A DNA stretch of 64,000 bases from positions 1,426,001 to 1,490,000 of the forward strand of contig NZ_CP102930.1 of the NCBI RefSeq assembly GCF_025558485.1, written 5' to 3'. Shown one piece after another: positions 24,062 to 33,149 of the stretch (positions are counted from its first letter, which is position 1; each line of letters opens with the position of its first letter). The position numbers and the translations under genes were made by a program. Origin of the DNA: Bdellovibrio bacteriovorus. Lineage in GTDB: Bacteria; Bdellovibrionota; Bdellovibrionia; Bdellovibrionales; Bdellovibrionaceae. The notes beneath the pieces are model-generated. The model was not told the DNA's origin. It was given only the letters and a program-made list of their open reading frames with translations, and ran no database searches.

Positions 24062-26695
24062 TTATGGTGGCATGTTGGCTCTGAGTTCAGCAATGTTGCG
24101 CAGCAAGTCGGCTTTGCGCAGAGGTTTCACCAGATGCAAATTGCAACCAACCTCCAGACTGCGATCCATTTCGTTTTTCAGTGCATAAGCTGTCAGTGCC
24201 CAGATTGTTGCCGGCGTTTTATGATTCTCTTTTTCCCACTGACGGATTTTTTGTGTGGCCGTGAAGCCATCCATCACCGGCATCTGCATATCCATCATGA
24301 TCAGATCATAATGTTTTTGCTGCACCATCTGCAAAGCCTGCTGACCATTGCCGGCTTCCTCAATTTGATGAGGTGAGTTTTTCAGGTAAGCCTTGATCAG
24401 CAGACGGTTGTCTTCAGTGTCATCGACGATAAGCACGGACAGTCCGCGGCCCTCGACTGTGGCATCAGCGCGTCGTGCGGGGGCAGGGTGCTCTTTTTCC
24501 GTGCTTTGAGTTGCTTCAATATCCTGCAACCACGGCAGATCCAGGGTGAAGGAAAACACACTGCCCCGGTGCAGTTCACTTTCGATGGTGATTTCACCGT
24601 TCATCATGTGAACCAGCCGCTTTGAAATGGAAAGCCCCAGTCCCGTGCCACCAAATTTTCGGGTGATCGTGGAATCAGCCTGAGTAAAAGGCTGAAACAG
24701 ATGCGGGATTTTTTCCTGAGGAATGCCAATGCCCGTGTCCTTGACCTGAAACAGAAGATTGCCACGCAGATTCGTCCGGGTGTTGCGGGACACGTGAACC
24801 TCGATGCGTCCCTGCATGGTGAACTTTAAAGAGTTCCCGATCAGATTGGCCAGAATCTGGCGGATGCGCGTGGGGTCGCCCTGATAGATGTGACGTGTGT
24901 CCTGGCTGAGGACAATCGACAGCTCCAGATTTTTTTCCCGGGCCTTCAGGGCGAACATTTCACAGACATCCTGAACGACTTCGTGCAGATTCACGTGGGT
25001 TTTTTCCAGTGTGATCAGTCCGGATTCGATTTTTGAAATATCCAAAATGTCGTTGATGATGTTTAAAAGATTTTGCCCGGCCTTTTTTGAAATCTCGACA
25101 TAGTGGGCCTGATCCTCGTTCAGCGGGGATTCTTCCAGCATGTCGGACATTCCGATAATAACATTTAAAGGCGTGCGAATCTCGTGGCTCATATTGGCCA
25201 GAAACTCGGACTTGGTTTCAGAGGCTTTCTTCAGCTGCAAATTCAAATCAATCAGATGCTGGGTTTTTTCATCGACAATTTCCTCCACCGTGATAATGCG
25301 ATTGGCGATGGTTTGCAGCAAAGCGCACAGCAGGAACACAAACACCAGCGAGGCCAGCAAAAACAGGTTGGAATTGGAGGTCGGGGAAACAGGCTGTGTG
25401 GGATCCTGTTCGATGGTGATTTCCCACATGCGATCGCCCAGTTCAATGTGACTGCTCCAGCGGAAGTCCTTCATAAACGGATTGTCGTCAAAAGGGGCCC
25501 GGTCGGACTGCAAAACAATGCGCGCCGGAAGGGAGGTTACATCCCGTATGCTCACCCGGTAGCTGGAATCGTTCAGCACCTCGGTCAGATCCTTCAGCAG
25601 GCTGTCCAGGCGCAGGACTTCCAGCAGAACCCCTTTGGGATGTCCCAGTGCCAGGAATAAAAAGACACCTGAATCCGCCTCGGTGATTTTCATCGGATCG
25701 GAGGTGATGATGCGTTTGGTGCTTAAGGCTTTTTTCAAAAGTTCCTGATGCACAGGGTGGGTGTTGAAATTCAGATTTTGGATCTGGGTGTTATTGGCCT
25801 GCGGTTCGATGAAGGCGATTTCAAAATAATCAGGCTGCTTGGCGTGCAGGGGCAGCCAGGCCAGAGCCTGTACTTCAGGGTGGCGGGAATGCAGGGTGCC
25901 GGCAAAGTTTTTAAACTCCTGAGCCGTCACTTCCGCAGAGCTTTCATAGAAGCTTTGCAAAGAACTTAGCATGTCCAGATTGGATTTAAGATCCTTTTCC
26001 AGAACGTTATAAGTGAACTCGGATTTTTTGGTGAATTCCGCCAGCCACTTGCTTTGTTCGGCCCTGTTCAGATAGTGAGAAACCGCAAGAATCAAAGCAA
26101 AGGAAATCCCCACTGGCAGCAGAACTTTAGTGACTGATTTCAGCCAGTACTTGCGCGACTGGGTGGAAAGCATCAGGGCCAGAGGAGCAAAGATCAGTCC
26201 GCCAGCGGCATCCCCGACAAACCAATGCAGCCAGTTCAGAAAGAAACTTTTGGGAACAACCAGGCCGGAAAGATAAAGAGTGCTGACACCTAAAGTGGCG
26301 CTGATCAGGGCGGCAAGGGGGCCGGTCACCAGCAGAAACAGCAGAACTTCGCGTTCCAGATAAAAACGTTTTGGAAACTGCAACCAGCGGCCAGCCAGCC
26401 AGGCTCCGGTGACAATTCCCAGAGTGCTTCCCCCCGCAACGCCCAAAGGAGTCAGCAGGTCTGCCAACACCCCTAGGTTACGAATATTAATCAGAAACGC
26501 GCCCAGAAAAACGCCGGGCCAGCGATTGATTCCAAAAAGCAACAGAGCTGCGATGCTTAAACCCAATGGCGCCCAAATAAGGGAGGCGTATCCCGGAGGC
26601 AGCGCTAAAAGCAGGCCCACTTTGCCGGTAATATAGTACAGAAAGGCAATCAGAAGAGTCTGAACAAACCATGAACGCAGAAGGGATCTAAACAT
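24062..26695 (-). CDS. Hybrid sensor histidine kinase: MASE1-CHASE-HisKA-HATPase-REC
   Basis: 877 residues. MASE1 membrane domain (about 10-210, eight helices, PPGYASLIWAPLGLSIAALL). Periplasmic CHASE domain about 225-440, then a helix at 443-465. HisKA with FLANMSHEIRTPLN (His 504) and HATPase_c with GTGLGLSISKRLV. A C-terminal receiver (about 745-875) begins LSVLIVDDTEDNRL and has the phospho-acceptor in DLIMMDMQMPVMDG. Full kinase plus receiver implies a phosphorelay to a separate Hpt protein, not present nearby. The ligand is unknown; CHASE usually senses small extracellular molecules. Monocistronic. Confidence 0.93.
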   Translation of the reverse strand: MFRSLLRSWFVQTLLIAFLYYITGKVGLLLALPPGYASLIWAPLGLSIAALLLFGINRWPGVFLGAFLINIRNLGVLADLLTPLGVAGGSTLGIVTGAWLAGRWLQFPKRFYLEREVLLFLLVTGPLAALISATLGVSTLYLSGLVVPKSFFLNWLHWFVGDAAGGLIFAPLALMLSTQSRKYWLKSVTKVLLPVGISFALILAVSHYLNRAEQSKWLAEFTKKSEFTYNVLEKDLKSNLDMLSSLQSFYESSAEVTAQEFKNFAGTLHSRHPEVQALAWLPLHAKQPDYFEIAFIEPQANNTQIQNLNFNTHPVHQELLKKALSTKRIITSDPMKITEADSGVFLFLALGHPKGVLLEVLRLDSLLKDLTEVLNDSSYRVSIRDVTSLPARIVLQSDRAPFDDNPFMKDFRWSSHIELGDRMWEITIEQDPTQPVSPTSNSNLFLLASLVFVFLLCALLQTIANRIITVEEIVDEKTQHLIDLNLQLKKASETKSEFLANMSHEIRTPLNVIIGMSDMLEESPLNEDQAHYVEISKKAGQNLLNIINDILDISKIESGLITLEKTHVNLHEVVQDVCEMFALKAREKNLELSIVLSQDTRHIYQGDPTRIRQILANLIGNSLKFTMQGRIEVHVSRNTRTNLRGNLLFQVKDTGIGIPQEKIPHLFQPFTQADSTITRKFGGTGLGLSISKRLVHMMNGEITIESELHRGSVFSFTLDLPWLQDIEATQSTEKEHPAPARRADATVEGRGLSVLIVDDTEDNRLLIKAYLKNSPHQIEEAGNGQQALQMVQQKHYDLIMMDMQMPVMDGFTATQKIRQWEKENHKTPATIWALTAYALKNEMDRSLEVGCNLHLVKPLRKADLLRNIAELRANMPP

Positions 26696-26761
26696 AATGC
26701 AAGTTTATCGGGCTTCAGGCGGGGAAACAATACATCTCTCGACGGAAGGACAAATGCGTTT

Positions 26762-26790
26762 TTGTACTGTAGTCAAAATTGTGCTATCAA
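26762..26790 (+). promoter_or_regulatory. Sigma-70-type promoter for gloA-mtgA
   Basis: TTGTAC at 26762-26767 and TATCAA at 26785-26790 are separated by 17 bases. The transcript would start near 26797, giving a short leader with TTAGGAG before the ATG at 26813. Confidence 0.55.
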
Positions 26791-26812
26791 TAGACCTCGT
26801 TAGGAGATCCGT

Positions 26813-27322
26813 ATGCAGACTATTCCCGGCCTTTGTCAGACCCCTGATAAAGAAACTCAAGCTTATACATTCAACCACACCATGTTAAGGATCAAAGACC
26901 CCAACGCCTCTTTGGATTTCTATACCCGTGTTTTGGGGATGAAGTTGATTCGTAAGCTGGACTTTGCAGAATGGAAGTTTTCTTTGTTCTTCCTGGCCTA
27001 TGTTCCGGAAGGAACTCAGGTTCCAGCCGACAACGAAGCCAACGCCAAATATGCGTTTGGACGTGAAGCGGTTTTGGAACTGACTCACAACTGGGGCACG
27101 GAAGAGGCTGAAACAACTCCGTATCACAACGGCAACACCGAGCCTCGCGGTTTCGGTCATATCTGTATTTCTGTACCGAACATTCAGGAAGCCTGCGCGC
27201 GTTTTGAATCTTTGGGTGTGAACTTCCAAAAACGTCTGGGCGAAGGTGGCATGAAAAATATCGCCTTCATCAAGGACCCGGATCAATACTGGATTGAAGT
27301 GGTTCAGCCGGGTCTTCTTTAA
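26813..27322 (+). CDS. gloA: Lactoylglutathione lyase (glyoxalase I)
   Basis: 169 residues. Converts the methylglyoxal-glutathione hemithioacetal to S-lactoylglutathione. N-terminal FNHTMLRIKDPNASLDFYTRVLGM, then the Glu of AVLELTHNWGTEE, the His of GFGHICISV, and the final Glu of YWIEVVQP. The extra N-terminal segment and the insertion with NAKYAFGREAV match the longer, zinc-type (eukaryote-like and Pseudomonas GloA3-like) form rather than the short nickel form. TTAGGAG precedes the start. The stop overlaps the mtgA start (TAATG). Confidence 0.92.
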   Translation: MQTIPGLCQTPDKETQAYTFNHTMLRIKDPNASLDFYTRVLGMKLIRKLDFAEWKFSLFFLAYVPEGTQVPADNEANAKYAFGREAVLELTHNWGTEEAETTPYHNGNTEPRGFGHICISVPNIQEACARFESLGVNFQKRLGEGGMKNIAFIKDPDQYWIEVVQPGLL

Positions 27323-28071
27323 TGCGCAGATGGGGGCCGTTTCTTAGAAAGTGGGTACTGAAAGCCGTGCTGCTCTTTTTTGTGAGCAGTCTGGGCTTTG
27401 TATTGCTGTATCGCTTTGTCCCGGTTCCGGTTACTCCGTTGATGGTCATTCGTTCCGTCAGTTCCCTGTGGGGGGATGAGTGGGTCGGCATCCATAAAGA
27501 CTGGGTGCCGCTGGAGGAAATTTCCCCTTCTGTTCAAAGGGCGGTTTTAAAAGCGGAGGACTATCGTTTCTTTGAACACAGTGGCTTTGACTTTGATGCC
27601 ATTGAAAAAGCCATCAAGTACAACAAGACCCATAAAAAGAAAAAGGGTGCGAGCACCATTTCCCAGCAGACGGCCAAGAATGTGTTTCTGTGGCCACAGC
27701 GGGACTGGATTCGCAAAGGTCTTGAGGCTTACTTCACCGTGCTGATTGAAACCACCTGGCCGAAAGAGCGCATCATGGAAGTCTATCTGAATGTGATAGA
27801 GCTGGGGCCGGGCGTTTATGGAGTGGAGGCGGCCTCGCAAAGATACTTCAAGCGCAGTGCCAAAAACCTGAATTCCTATCAGGCCTCTTTGATTGCAGCG
27901 GTTTTACCCAACCCCCGTCGTTTCCGCATCGATCGTCCGTCAAACTATGTTGTTGGTCGTCAGCGCCGGATTCTGAATCGTGTGGCACCTGCCATTCCAA
28001 AAACAGCTGAAGCTTCGCTACTGGATTTCCTGGATCTGAAGTTTGATTCAGACGACGAGGAAACTCCGTAA
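27322..28071 (+). CDS. mtgA: Monofunctional peptidoglycan glycosyltransferase
   Basis: 249 residues. Polymerises lipid II into glycan strands at the inner membrane. One N-terminal membrane helix (about 10-32), then GT51 motifs: KAEDYRFFEHSGFDFDAI with the catalytic Glu, GASTISQQTAKNVFLW, KERIMEVYLNVIELG, and GVEAASQRYF. No transpeptidase domain follows, as expected for MtgA. Coupled to gloA by a one-base overlap, which is an unusual pairing. Confidence 0.93.
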   Translation: MRRWGPFLRKWVLKAVLLFFVSSLGFVLLYRFVPVPVTPLMVIRSVSSLWGDEWVGIHKDWVPLEEISPSVQRAVLKAEDYRFFEHSGFDFDAIEKAIKYNKTHKKKKGASTISQQTAKNVFLWPQRDWIRKGLEAYFTVLIETTWPKERIMEVYLNVIELGPGVYGVEAASQRYFKRSAKNLNSYQASLIAAVLPNPRRFRIDRPSNYVVGRQRRILNRVAPAIPKTAEASLLDFLDLKFDSDDEETP

Positions 28072-28113
28072 AATTGGTTTGCCCAAGCCATGGCACAGTT
28101 CTAAAATTTCCCC

Positions 28114-28770
28114 ATGAGTTCACAAAAGAAAAAAGCCAAAATGATTGCTGCCATCAACCAGCGCGGATGCCTGTTGGTGTATCCTTTGGAAAACCGCAAG
28201 GAACCGGCCAGCCTTTGGAGTGAGCTTTATCCCCGCACGAAGATGCGCTGGGAGTGGGATCAGGAAGGTGACAACCGCGTGGCTGAAATGTGGGTGCTGC
28301 GCGAGGAACTGTCGCGCAGTGAAGAGGTCATTTACGCCAAGTGGTTCCGTAATCGGGCGACATTCTTTTCCAAAGAGGTCTTTGTGAACCTCTTGGCCTG
28401 GTTGGGCAGTTCACAAGGACGGGTCACTTTGCCTCGCAGCAGTCAGGAGGCGCTGGACAGTTTCCTGCTGGATTCCCCGCAAAGCACCAAAATTATCAAA
28501 GAAAATCTGGGCTGGCAGGGAAAGATGATGGAAAGTCACTACAACCGCGCTTTGAAACCACTGTGGAATTATCTGTTTCTGGTGGGCTATGGTGAAGTGC
28601 AGGATTCCAGCTTTCCATCCCTGAATATGGCCGCCACTCAAAATTTATTTGAAGACCTGTGGCGGGAATCGCAGGAACTAGAGGCTGCTTCAGCCGAAGC
28701 ATTCCTGCTTAAAAAACTGGGTCCGGATAATTTATTTTTTAAATATGCTCAGAAGCTGGTTAAAATCTAA
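28114..28770 (+). CDS. Hypothetical protein
   Basis: 218 residues, not recognised. Starts MSSQKKKAKMIAAINQRGCLLVYPLENRKEP. Rich in aromatic residues (SLWSEL, RWEWDQ, KWFRN, LLAWLG) and charged helices; no signal peptide or membrane helix. The centre has SSQEALDSFLLDSPQSTKIIKENLGWQGKMMES and the C-terminus is helical. Likely cytoplasmic. 42 bases after mtgA on the same strand, perhaps co-transcribed. Confidence 0.6.
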   Translation: MSSQKKKAKMIAAINQRGCLLVYPLENRKEPASLWSELYPRTKMRWEWDQEGDNRVAEMWVLREELSRSEEVIYAKWFRNRATFFSKEVFVNLLAWLGSSQGRVTLPRSSQEALDSFLLDSPQSTKIIKENLGWQGKMMESHYNRALKPLWNYLFLVGYGEVQDSSFPSLNMAATQNLFEDLWRESQELEAASAEAFLLKKLGPDNLFFKYAQKLVKI

Positions 28771-28854
28771 GGGGCTACCAGCAATCTCATGTTTTTCTTC
28801 AGTGTGCAGAGCACTTTTTTGCCTCTGCTGCCAAAACCCTCACAATAAGGGCTT

Positions 28855-30003
28855 ATGAAAAGACAAAACATACTTTTGGGATTTCTGGCGTGGGGATTTT
28901 TGATGGCTTCAGGCGCACATGCCGCAGGAAATGACATTCGTTTCCAGGCGGAATGTGAATCCGGGCAGGACCGGATCAGTCTGTCTTTTGTGGGGGATAT
29001 TCTGGTGCACGAGGCTCTTTATCGGGCCGTGGTAAAAGGGACTCAAAACTTCAGTCAGATTTGGAGGCGCACGGACAGTCTGATGACCAAGGCCCATTTT
29101 TCGGTGGGCAATTTGGAAGGCCCAGCGGCTTTGGGAGTGGATCGCCGGGGGCGTGATCATGGAGATGTCGGATTTATCTATGATGAGGTGGTGTACTCCG
29201 GATCTAACTTTTCCTTCAACTATCATCCGCGCATTCTGACGGATCTGCAAAGATCAGGATATGATCTGCTGACTCTGGCGAACAATCATTCTTTGGATCG
29301 GGCTTCTTTGGGGATTGATAAGACCATTGATGCGGCCCGGGTGATTGGCCTTCCCGTTGTGGGGATTCGCAAGGCTTCCGAACGAAATGCCCCGTTTTAT
29401 GACGTCATCTCTGTCAGTGGTTTGCGTGTGGCTTTCCTGGGCTGTACAGAAATGAGCAACGGCCACAGCGATAACAAAGACCAGCTTTTGTTCTGTTACA
29501 AGGATCCCGGTAAGATGGTGGAGCTGATTCGTGAAATCACCTCGCGCCCGGATGTGGATGCTTTGATTTTGTTGCCGCATTGGGGACAGGAATACAAACA
29601 TGCTCCCGATGCCCGGCAGAAAAGCTACGCCCGCAAATATCTGGAGGCCGGCGCCACTGCGATCATTGGATCACATCCCCATGTTTTGCAGCCCTGGGAA
29701 AAATATGTCACCAAGGACGGGCGTGAGACTTTGATCGCTTATTCTTTGGGGAACTTTGTTGCCGGACAGGCGGGGGTGCCCCGCAAAACGGGAGTCGTGG
29801 TTTATGTGGGGCTGGTAAAAGAAAATGGCCGGGCTAAAATTTTCGGTGCGGCCTATACGCCGACCTACCGCGAAGGCACGGAAATCTGGCCTGTCACTAA
29901 AAACAAAGAGGCTTTGGAACATGCAGCATCTCTGTTTGGCAGTGAACGACGTTTGCCGCCGGAGGGACCGCTGATGAACTTTCTATGTCAGAAGAAAATG
30001 TGA
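28855..30003 (+). CDS. CapA-family (PGA_cap) exported phosphoesterase-like protein (a)
   Basis: 382 residues. Signal peptide to about residue 24 (ASGAHAAG). Calcineurin-like PGA_cap fold: FVGDILVHEAL, GNLEGP, LLTLANNHSLDRASLG, HWGQEYKHAP, GSHPHVLQPWE, and YSLGNFV. CapA proteins take part in poly-gamma-glutamate capsule export or release, but no capB or capC is nearby, so it may serve another envelope polymer. A second, diverged member is at 50628-51782. Followed 34 bases later by the YbaK-type gene. Confidence 0.88.
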   Translation: MKRQNILLGFLAWGFLMASGAHAAGNDIRFQAECESGQDRISLSFVGDILVHEALYRAVVKGTQNFSQIWRRTDSLMTKAHFSVGNLEGPAALGVDRRGRDHGDVGFIYDEVVYSGSNFSFNYHPRILTDLQRSGYDLLTLANNHSLDRASLGIDKTIDAARVIGLPVVGIRKASERNAPFYDVISVSGLRVAFLGCTEMSNGHSDNKDQLLFCYKDPGKMVELIREITSRPDVDALILLPHWGQEYKHAPDARQKSYARKYLEAGATAIIGSHPHVLQPWEKYVTKDGRETLIAYSLGNFVAGQAGVPRKTGVVVYVGLVKENGRAKIFGAAYTPTYREGTEIWPVTKNKEALEHAASLFGSERRLPPEGPLMNFLCQKKM

Positions 30004-30037
30004 TGATCGACAGGGGCTTGGGGTGTAGTGTTTTGTT

Positions 30038-30532
30038 ATGAGCGACAAAGACAAGTTCCCCACCACTCTGGCCATTCGTGAGTTGCTAAAACATCAAGTC
30101 AGCTATGAAGGACATCTTTTTCCCTATGAGGAAAAAGGCGGGACTTCCCATTCTTCGAAAGAACTTGGTGTTTCCGAGCATCAGGTGATTAAGACCCTGA
30201 TCATGGAAAATGAAAACAAAGAACCATTGGTGATTTTGATGCACGGGGATTTACAGGTGTCCACCAAACAACTGGCGCGTGAACTGGGGGTTAAAACCAT
30301 TTCCCCCTGCAAACCGGAGGTGGCCGATCGTCACTCGGGTTATCAGGTCGGTGGCACTTCGCCCTTCGGGACGAAAAAGAAAATGCCTGTTTACATGGAA
30401 AAAACCATTCTTGATCTGGAACTGATCTACATCAACGGTGGCAAAAGAGGCTTCCTGGTTTCTTTGAAGCCGCAGGAAGTGGTTCGTCTGTTGGCCCCGA
30501 CACTGGTGCATGTCGGTGTTAAAAATTCCTGA
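30038..30532 (+). CDS. ybaK: YbaK/EbsC-family Cys-tRNA(Pro) deacylase
   Basis: 164 residues. Trans-editing deacylase that hydrolyses Cys mischarged on tRNA(Pro). YbaK core: YEEKGGTSHSSKELGVSEHQVIKTLIM with the key Lys, then VLMHGDLQVSTKQLAREL, then GGTSPFGTKKKMPVYM. The final strand ends INGGKRGFLVSL. Length and motif order fit YbaK rather than ProX. Single cytoplasmic domain. Confidence 0.9.
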   Translation: MSDKDKFPTTLAIRELLKHQVSYEGHLFPYEEKGGTSHSSKELGVSEHQVIKTLIMENENKEPLVILMHGDLQVSTKQLARELGVKTISPCKPEVADRHSGYQVGGTSPFGTKKKMPVYMEKTILDLELIYINGGKRGFLVSLKPQEVVRLLAPTLVHVGVKNS

Positions 30533-30543
30533 CGGATTGTATC

Positions 30544-30569
30544 CCGACACTCGATCTTGAGAGTGTCGG
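30544..30569 (+). terminator. Hairpin between ybaK and alcohol dehydrogenase
   Basis: CGACACTC pairs with GAGTGTCG around GATCTTGA, 11 bases after the ybaK stop. A short CTTT follows but no long T run, so it may be a weak terminator or the 5' structure of the dehydrogenase transcript. Confidence 0.45.
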
Positions 30570-30616
30570 CGGGGATCTTTAAACTCTTCTCTGAGACTCT
30601 TTTAGAGGAGGAAACC

Positions 30617-31660
30617 ATGAAAGCCGTCCGTTTCGTCGGAGTGGGAAAACCTGCGCAAGTTGTGGAGCTGCCCAAACCGGAACCCAAAGCCGGAGAAGTG
30701 CTGGTGAAAATCGGCGGGGCGGGTGTCTGTCACTCGGATCTGCATGTTCTGCATGATGGTATCGGCATTGATCATTCGTTTACTCTGGGACATGAAAATG
30801 CAGGCTGGGTGGCCGGTGTCGGAGCCGGTGTGCGCAACTGGAAAGATGGCGATGCCGTGGCGATCTACGGGCCGTGGGGCTGCGGTTATTGTCACGCCTG
30901 CATGCAGTCTTTTGAAAACTATTGCGAAAATTGGAAGCCGGGACAGGCTTATGGCGGCGGTCTGGGGGCTGATGGAGGAATGGCGGAATATATGCTGATC
31001 CCGTCAGAACGTCTGCTGGTGCCGTTGGGGAAATTAAAACCGCAGGATGCCGCACCTTTAAGTGATGCGGCGTTGACCCCTTATCACGCAATCAAGCGGG
31101 CGTTGCCGCTGCTGACTCCGGATGCGACAGCGGTGGTGCTGGGGGTTGGTGGCCTGGGACATATGGCTGTGCAATTGATCAAGTGCCTTTCCGGGGCACG
31201 CATCGTGGCCGGGGATGTGGATGACAGCAAGCTTGAAATGGCAAAAAAAATGGGAGCTGATCTGGTGGTAAACACCAAAAATGAGGATGCCGCGGAAAAG
31301 ATTCTGAAATTCACCGGATCGCGCAAGGCTGCATTGGTTTTGGATTGTGTGGGCGTACAGCCCACGGTCAATCTGGGCAGTCGCATTGTGGGTATGAACA
31401 GTCACTTCACGATTGTCGGGCTGGGTGGAGGAAAACTCACAATGGACGGGGGCGCGGCTGTTCCGTTTGGTTGTATGGTGAGTACTCCTTACTGGGGATC
31501 GCGCGCGGAATTATTGGAAGTTCTGGCTTTAGCGGAAGCGGGACGTATTCACGCGGAAGTGACGCATTTTAAATTGGATGAAACACCCGAGGTATATAAT
31601 AAGCTCCACGAAGGAAAAATACGCGGGCGCGCAGTGATTGTTCCAGAGGCGAATCTTTAG
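30617..31660 (+). CDS. Zinc-dependent NAD(P) alcohol dehydrogenase
   Basis: 347 residues from ATG 30617 (GAGGAGGAAACC immediately upstream). Medium-chain dehydrogenase: catalytic zinc ligands from AGVCHSD and GHENAG; structural zinc from GCGYCHACMQSFENYC (four Cys). The Rossmann motif is VVLGVGGLGHMAVQ, followed by an acidic GDVDDSK after strand 2, which favours NAD. The closest resemblance is to the Rhodococcus/Sulfolobus type ADH and arylformyl/aryl alcohol dehydrogenases. The true substrate cannot be told. 33 bases upstream of an MFS exporter on the same strand. Confidence 0.9.
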   Translation: MKAVRFVGVGKPAQVVELPKPEPKAGEVLVKIGGAGVCHSDLHVLHDGIGIDHSFTLGHENAGWVAGVGAGVRNWKDGDAVAIYGPWGCGYCHACMQSFENYCENWKPGQAYGGGLGADGGMAEYMLIPSERLLVPLGKLKPQDAAPLSDAALTPYHAIKRALPLLTPDATAVVLGVGGLGHMAVQLIKCLSGARIVAGDVDDSKLEMAKKMGADLVVNTKNEDAAEKILKFTGSRKAALVLDCVGVQPTVNLGSRIVGMNSHFTIVGLGGGKLTMDGGAAVPFGCMVSTPYWGSRAELLEVLALAEAGRIHAEVTHFKLDETPEVYNKLHEGKIRGRAVIVPEANL

Positions 31661-31692
31661 TAAGATCCCGGTATCAACATATCGAGATTTTT

Positions 31693-33132
31693 ATGACCTC
31701 TGCTGTTTCTCCGAAATCAGAAGAAAGATCTCAGAGCCTCTTGCTATGGCTGGTTGCCATAGGCTTTTTTATGGAGACCCTGGATTCCACCATCGTGAAC
31801 ACCGCTTTGCCGGGTATGGCAAAAAGTTTGGGTGAAAGCCCGTTGTACATGCAGTCGGTGGTGATCGCCTATTCACTGACCATTGCTTTGCTGATTCCGG
31901 CATCGGGTTGGATCACGGATCGCTTTGGTATCAAGAAGGTTTATCTGTCAGCGATTCTGGTGTTTACGGTTGGTTCCCTGTGCTGTGCTTTGTCGCAGAC
32001 TTTAAATCAGCTGGTGATATCGCGAGTGTTGCAAGGGGCCGGTGGTGCGATGCTGTTGCCGGTGGGAAGGCTTGCAGTGTTGCGGGCCTTTCCGTCAGAC
32101 AGGTTTTTGCAGGCCATCAGTTTTGTGACGATACCGGGATTGATCGGACCCTTGATTGGACCGACGGTTGGCGGCTGGCTGGTGGAATTTGCCTCGTGGC
32201 ACTGGATTTTCCTGATCAACATTCCTGTGGGACTGGTGGGGTGCTGGGCCACCTATCGTTTGATGCCGGATGTGCGGGCATCGCATGTGTCGCGCTTTGA
32301 TTTGTCGGGTTATCTGTTTTTAGCTTTCAGTATGGTGGCCATTTCTTTTGCGATGGAAGGCATGGCGGAATTGGGACTGCCTCGCAGTGCTGTGATGATT
32401 TTGCTGGTGTTTGGACTGGCCAGTCTGGCGGCCTATTGGTTCCATGCTGCGCGCACACCAGAGCCTTTGTTTTCTTTGAATCTGTTTAAGATCGGAACTT
32501 ACAACATCGGTTTGTTGGGAAATCTGTTCGCCCGTATCGGCAGCAGCAGTATGCCGTTTCTGCTGCCGCTGCTTTTGCAAGTGGGACTGGGGTATTCACC
32601 GTCTTATGCCGGGATGATGATGATTCCGATGGCCGTGGCAGGTATTATGGCCAAACGTTTTGCGACGCCGTTGATTCTGAAAACAGGTTATCGCAACATG
32701 CTGGTCGGTAACACACTGCTGGTGGGACTGGCGATGGCAAGCTTTGCGCTGGTGTCTGAAGGGGAGCCCATGTGGCTGCGTATCGCGCAGTTGTTCTTCT
32801 TTGGCTGGGTGAATTCGATGCAGTTTACGGCTATGAACACTTTGACCCTGAAAGATTTGGGGGCCGGGTATGCCAGCAGTGGAAACAGTCTGTATTCAAT
32901 GATGCAAATGCTGGCGATGAGCTTGGCTGTGGCCGCTGCCGGAGCCATCTTAAATGCCTTTTCGGATCAGTTCGGAGGCGCCGCCAGCACGGGGGGAGCC
33001 TTGCAGACTTTCCGGGCGACCTTTATTTGTATGGGGCTAGTGACGTGCAGTTCAGCGGCAATTTTCTGGCAGATCCCGGCGCAGGATCGTCGCAAAGAGC
33101 CTTTGCCGCAAAGTGAACCAACGATGCACTAG
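31693..33132 (+). CDS. MFS drug:H+ antiporter, DHA2 (EmrB/HsrA-like)
   Basis: 479 residues, about 14 membrane helices. Motif D1-like LDSTIVNTALPGMAKSL in helix 1, motif A DRFGIKKVYL, motif B SRVLQGAGGAMLLPVGR, motif C GLIGPLIGPTVGGWLVEFASW. This is the DHA2 subgroup that exports toxic compounds with proton import. No EmrA-like membrane fusion partner is next to it, favouring a stand-alone pump like MdtD/HsrA. May share transcription with the alcohol dehydrogenase. Confidence 0.9.
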   Translation: MTSAVSPKSEERSQSLLLWLVAIGFFMETLDSTIVNTALPGMAKSLGESPLYMQSVVIAYSLTIALLIPASGWITDRFGIKKVYLSAILVFTVGSLCCALSQTLNQLVISRVLQGAGGAMLLPVGRLAVLRAFPSDRFLQAISFVTIPGLIGPLIGPTVGGWLVEFASWHWIFLINIPVGLVGCWATYRLMPDVRASHVSRFDLSGYLFLAFSMVAISFAMEGMAELGLPRSAVMILLVFGLASLAAYWFHAARTPEPLFSLNLFKIGTYNIGLLGNLFARIGSSSMPFLLPLLLQVGLGYSPSYAGMMMIPMAVAGIMAKRFATPLILKTGYRNMLVGNTLLVGLAMASFALVSEGEPMWLRIAQLFFFGWVNSMQFTAMNTLTLKDLGAGYASSGNSLYSMMQMLAMSLAVAAAGAILNAFSDQFGGAASTGGALQTFRATFICMGLVTCSSAAIFWQIPAQDRRKEPLPQSEPTMH

Positions 33133-33149
33133 GACATTGGAGCAGTTTC

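Noticed and set aside
25184..25660. 158-codon open frame opposite the hybrid kinase
   Set aside because: Lies inside the kinase coding region with typical complementary codon bias.
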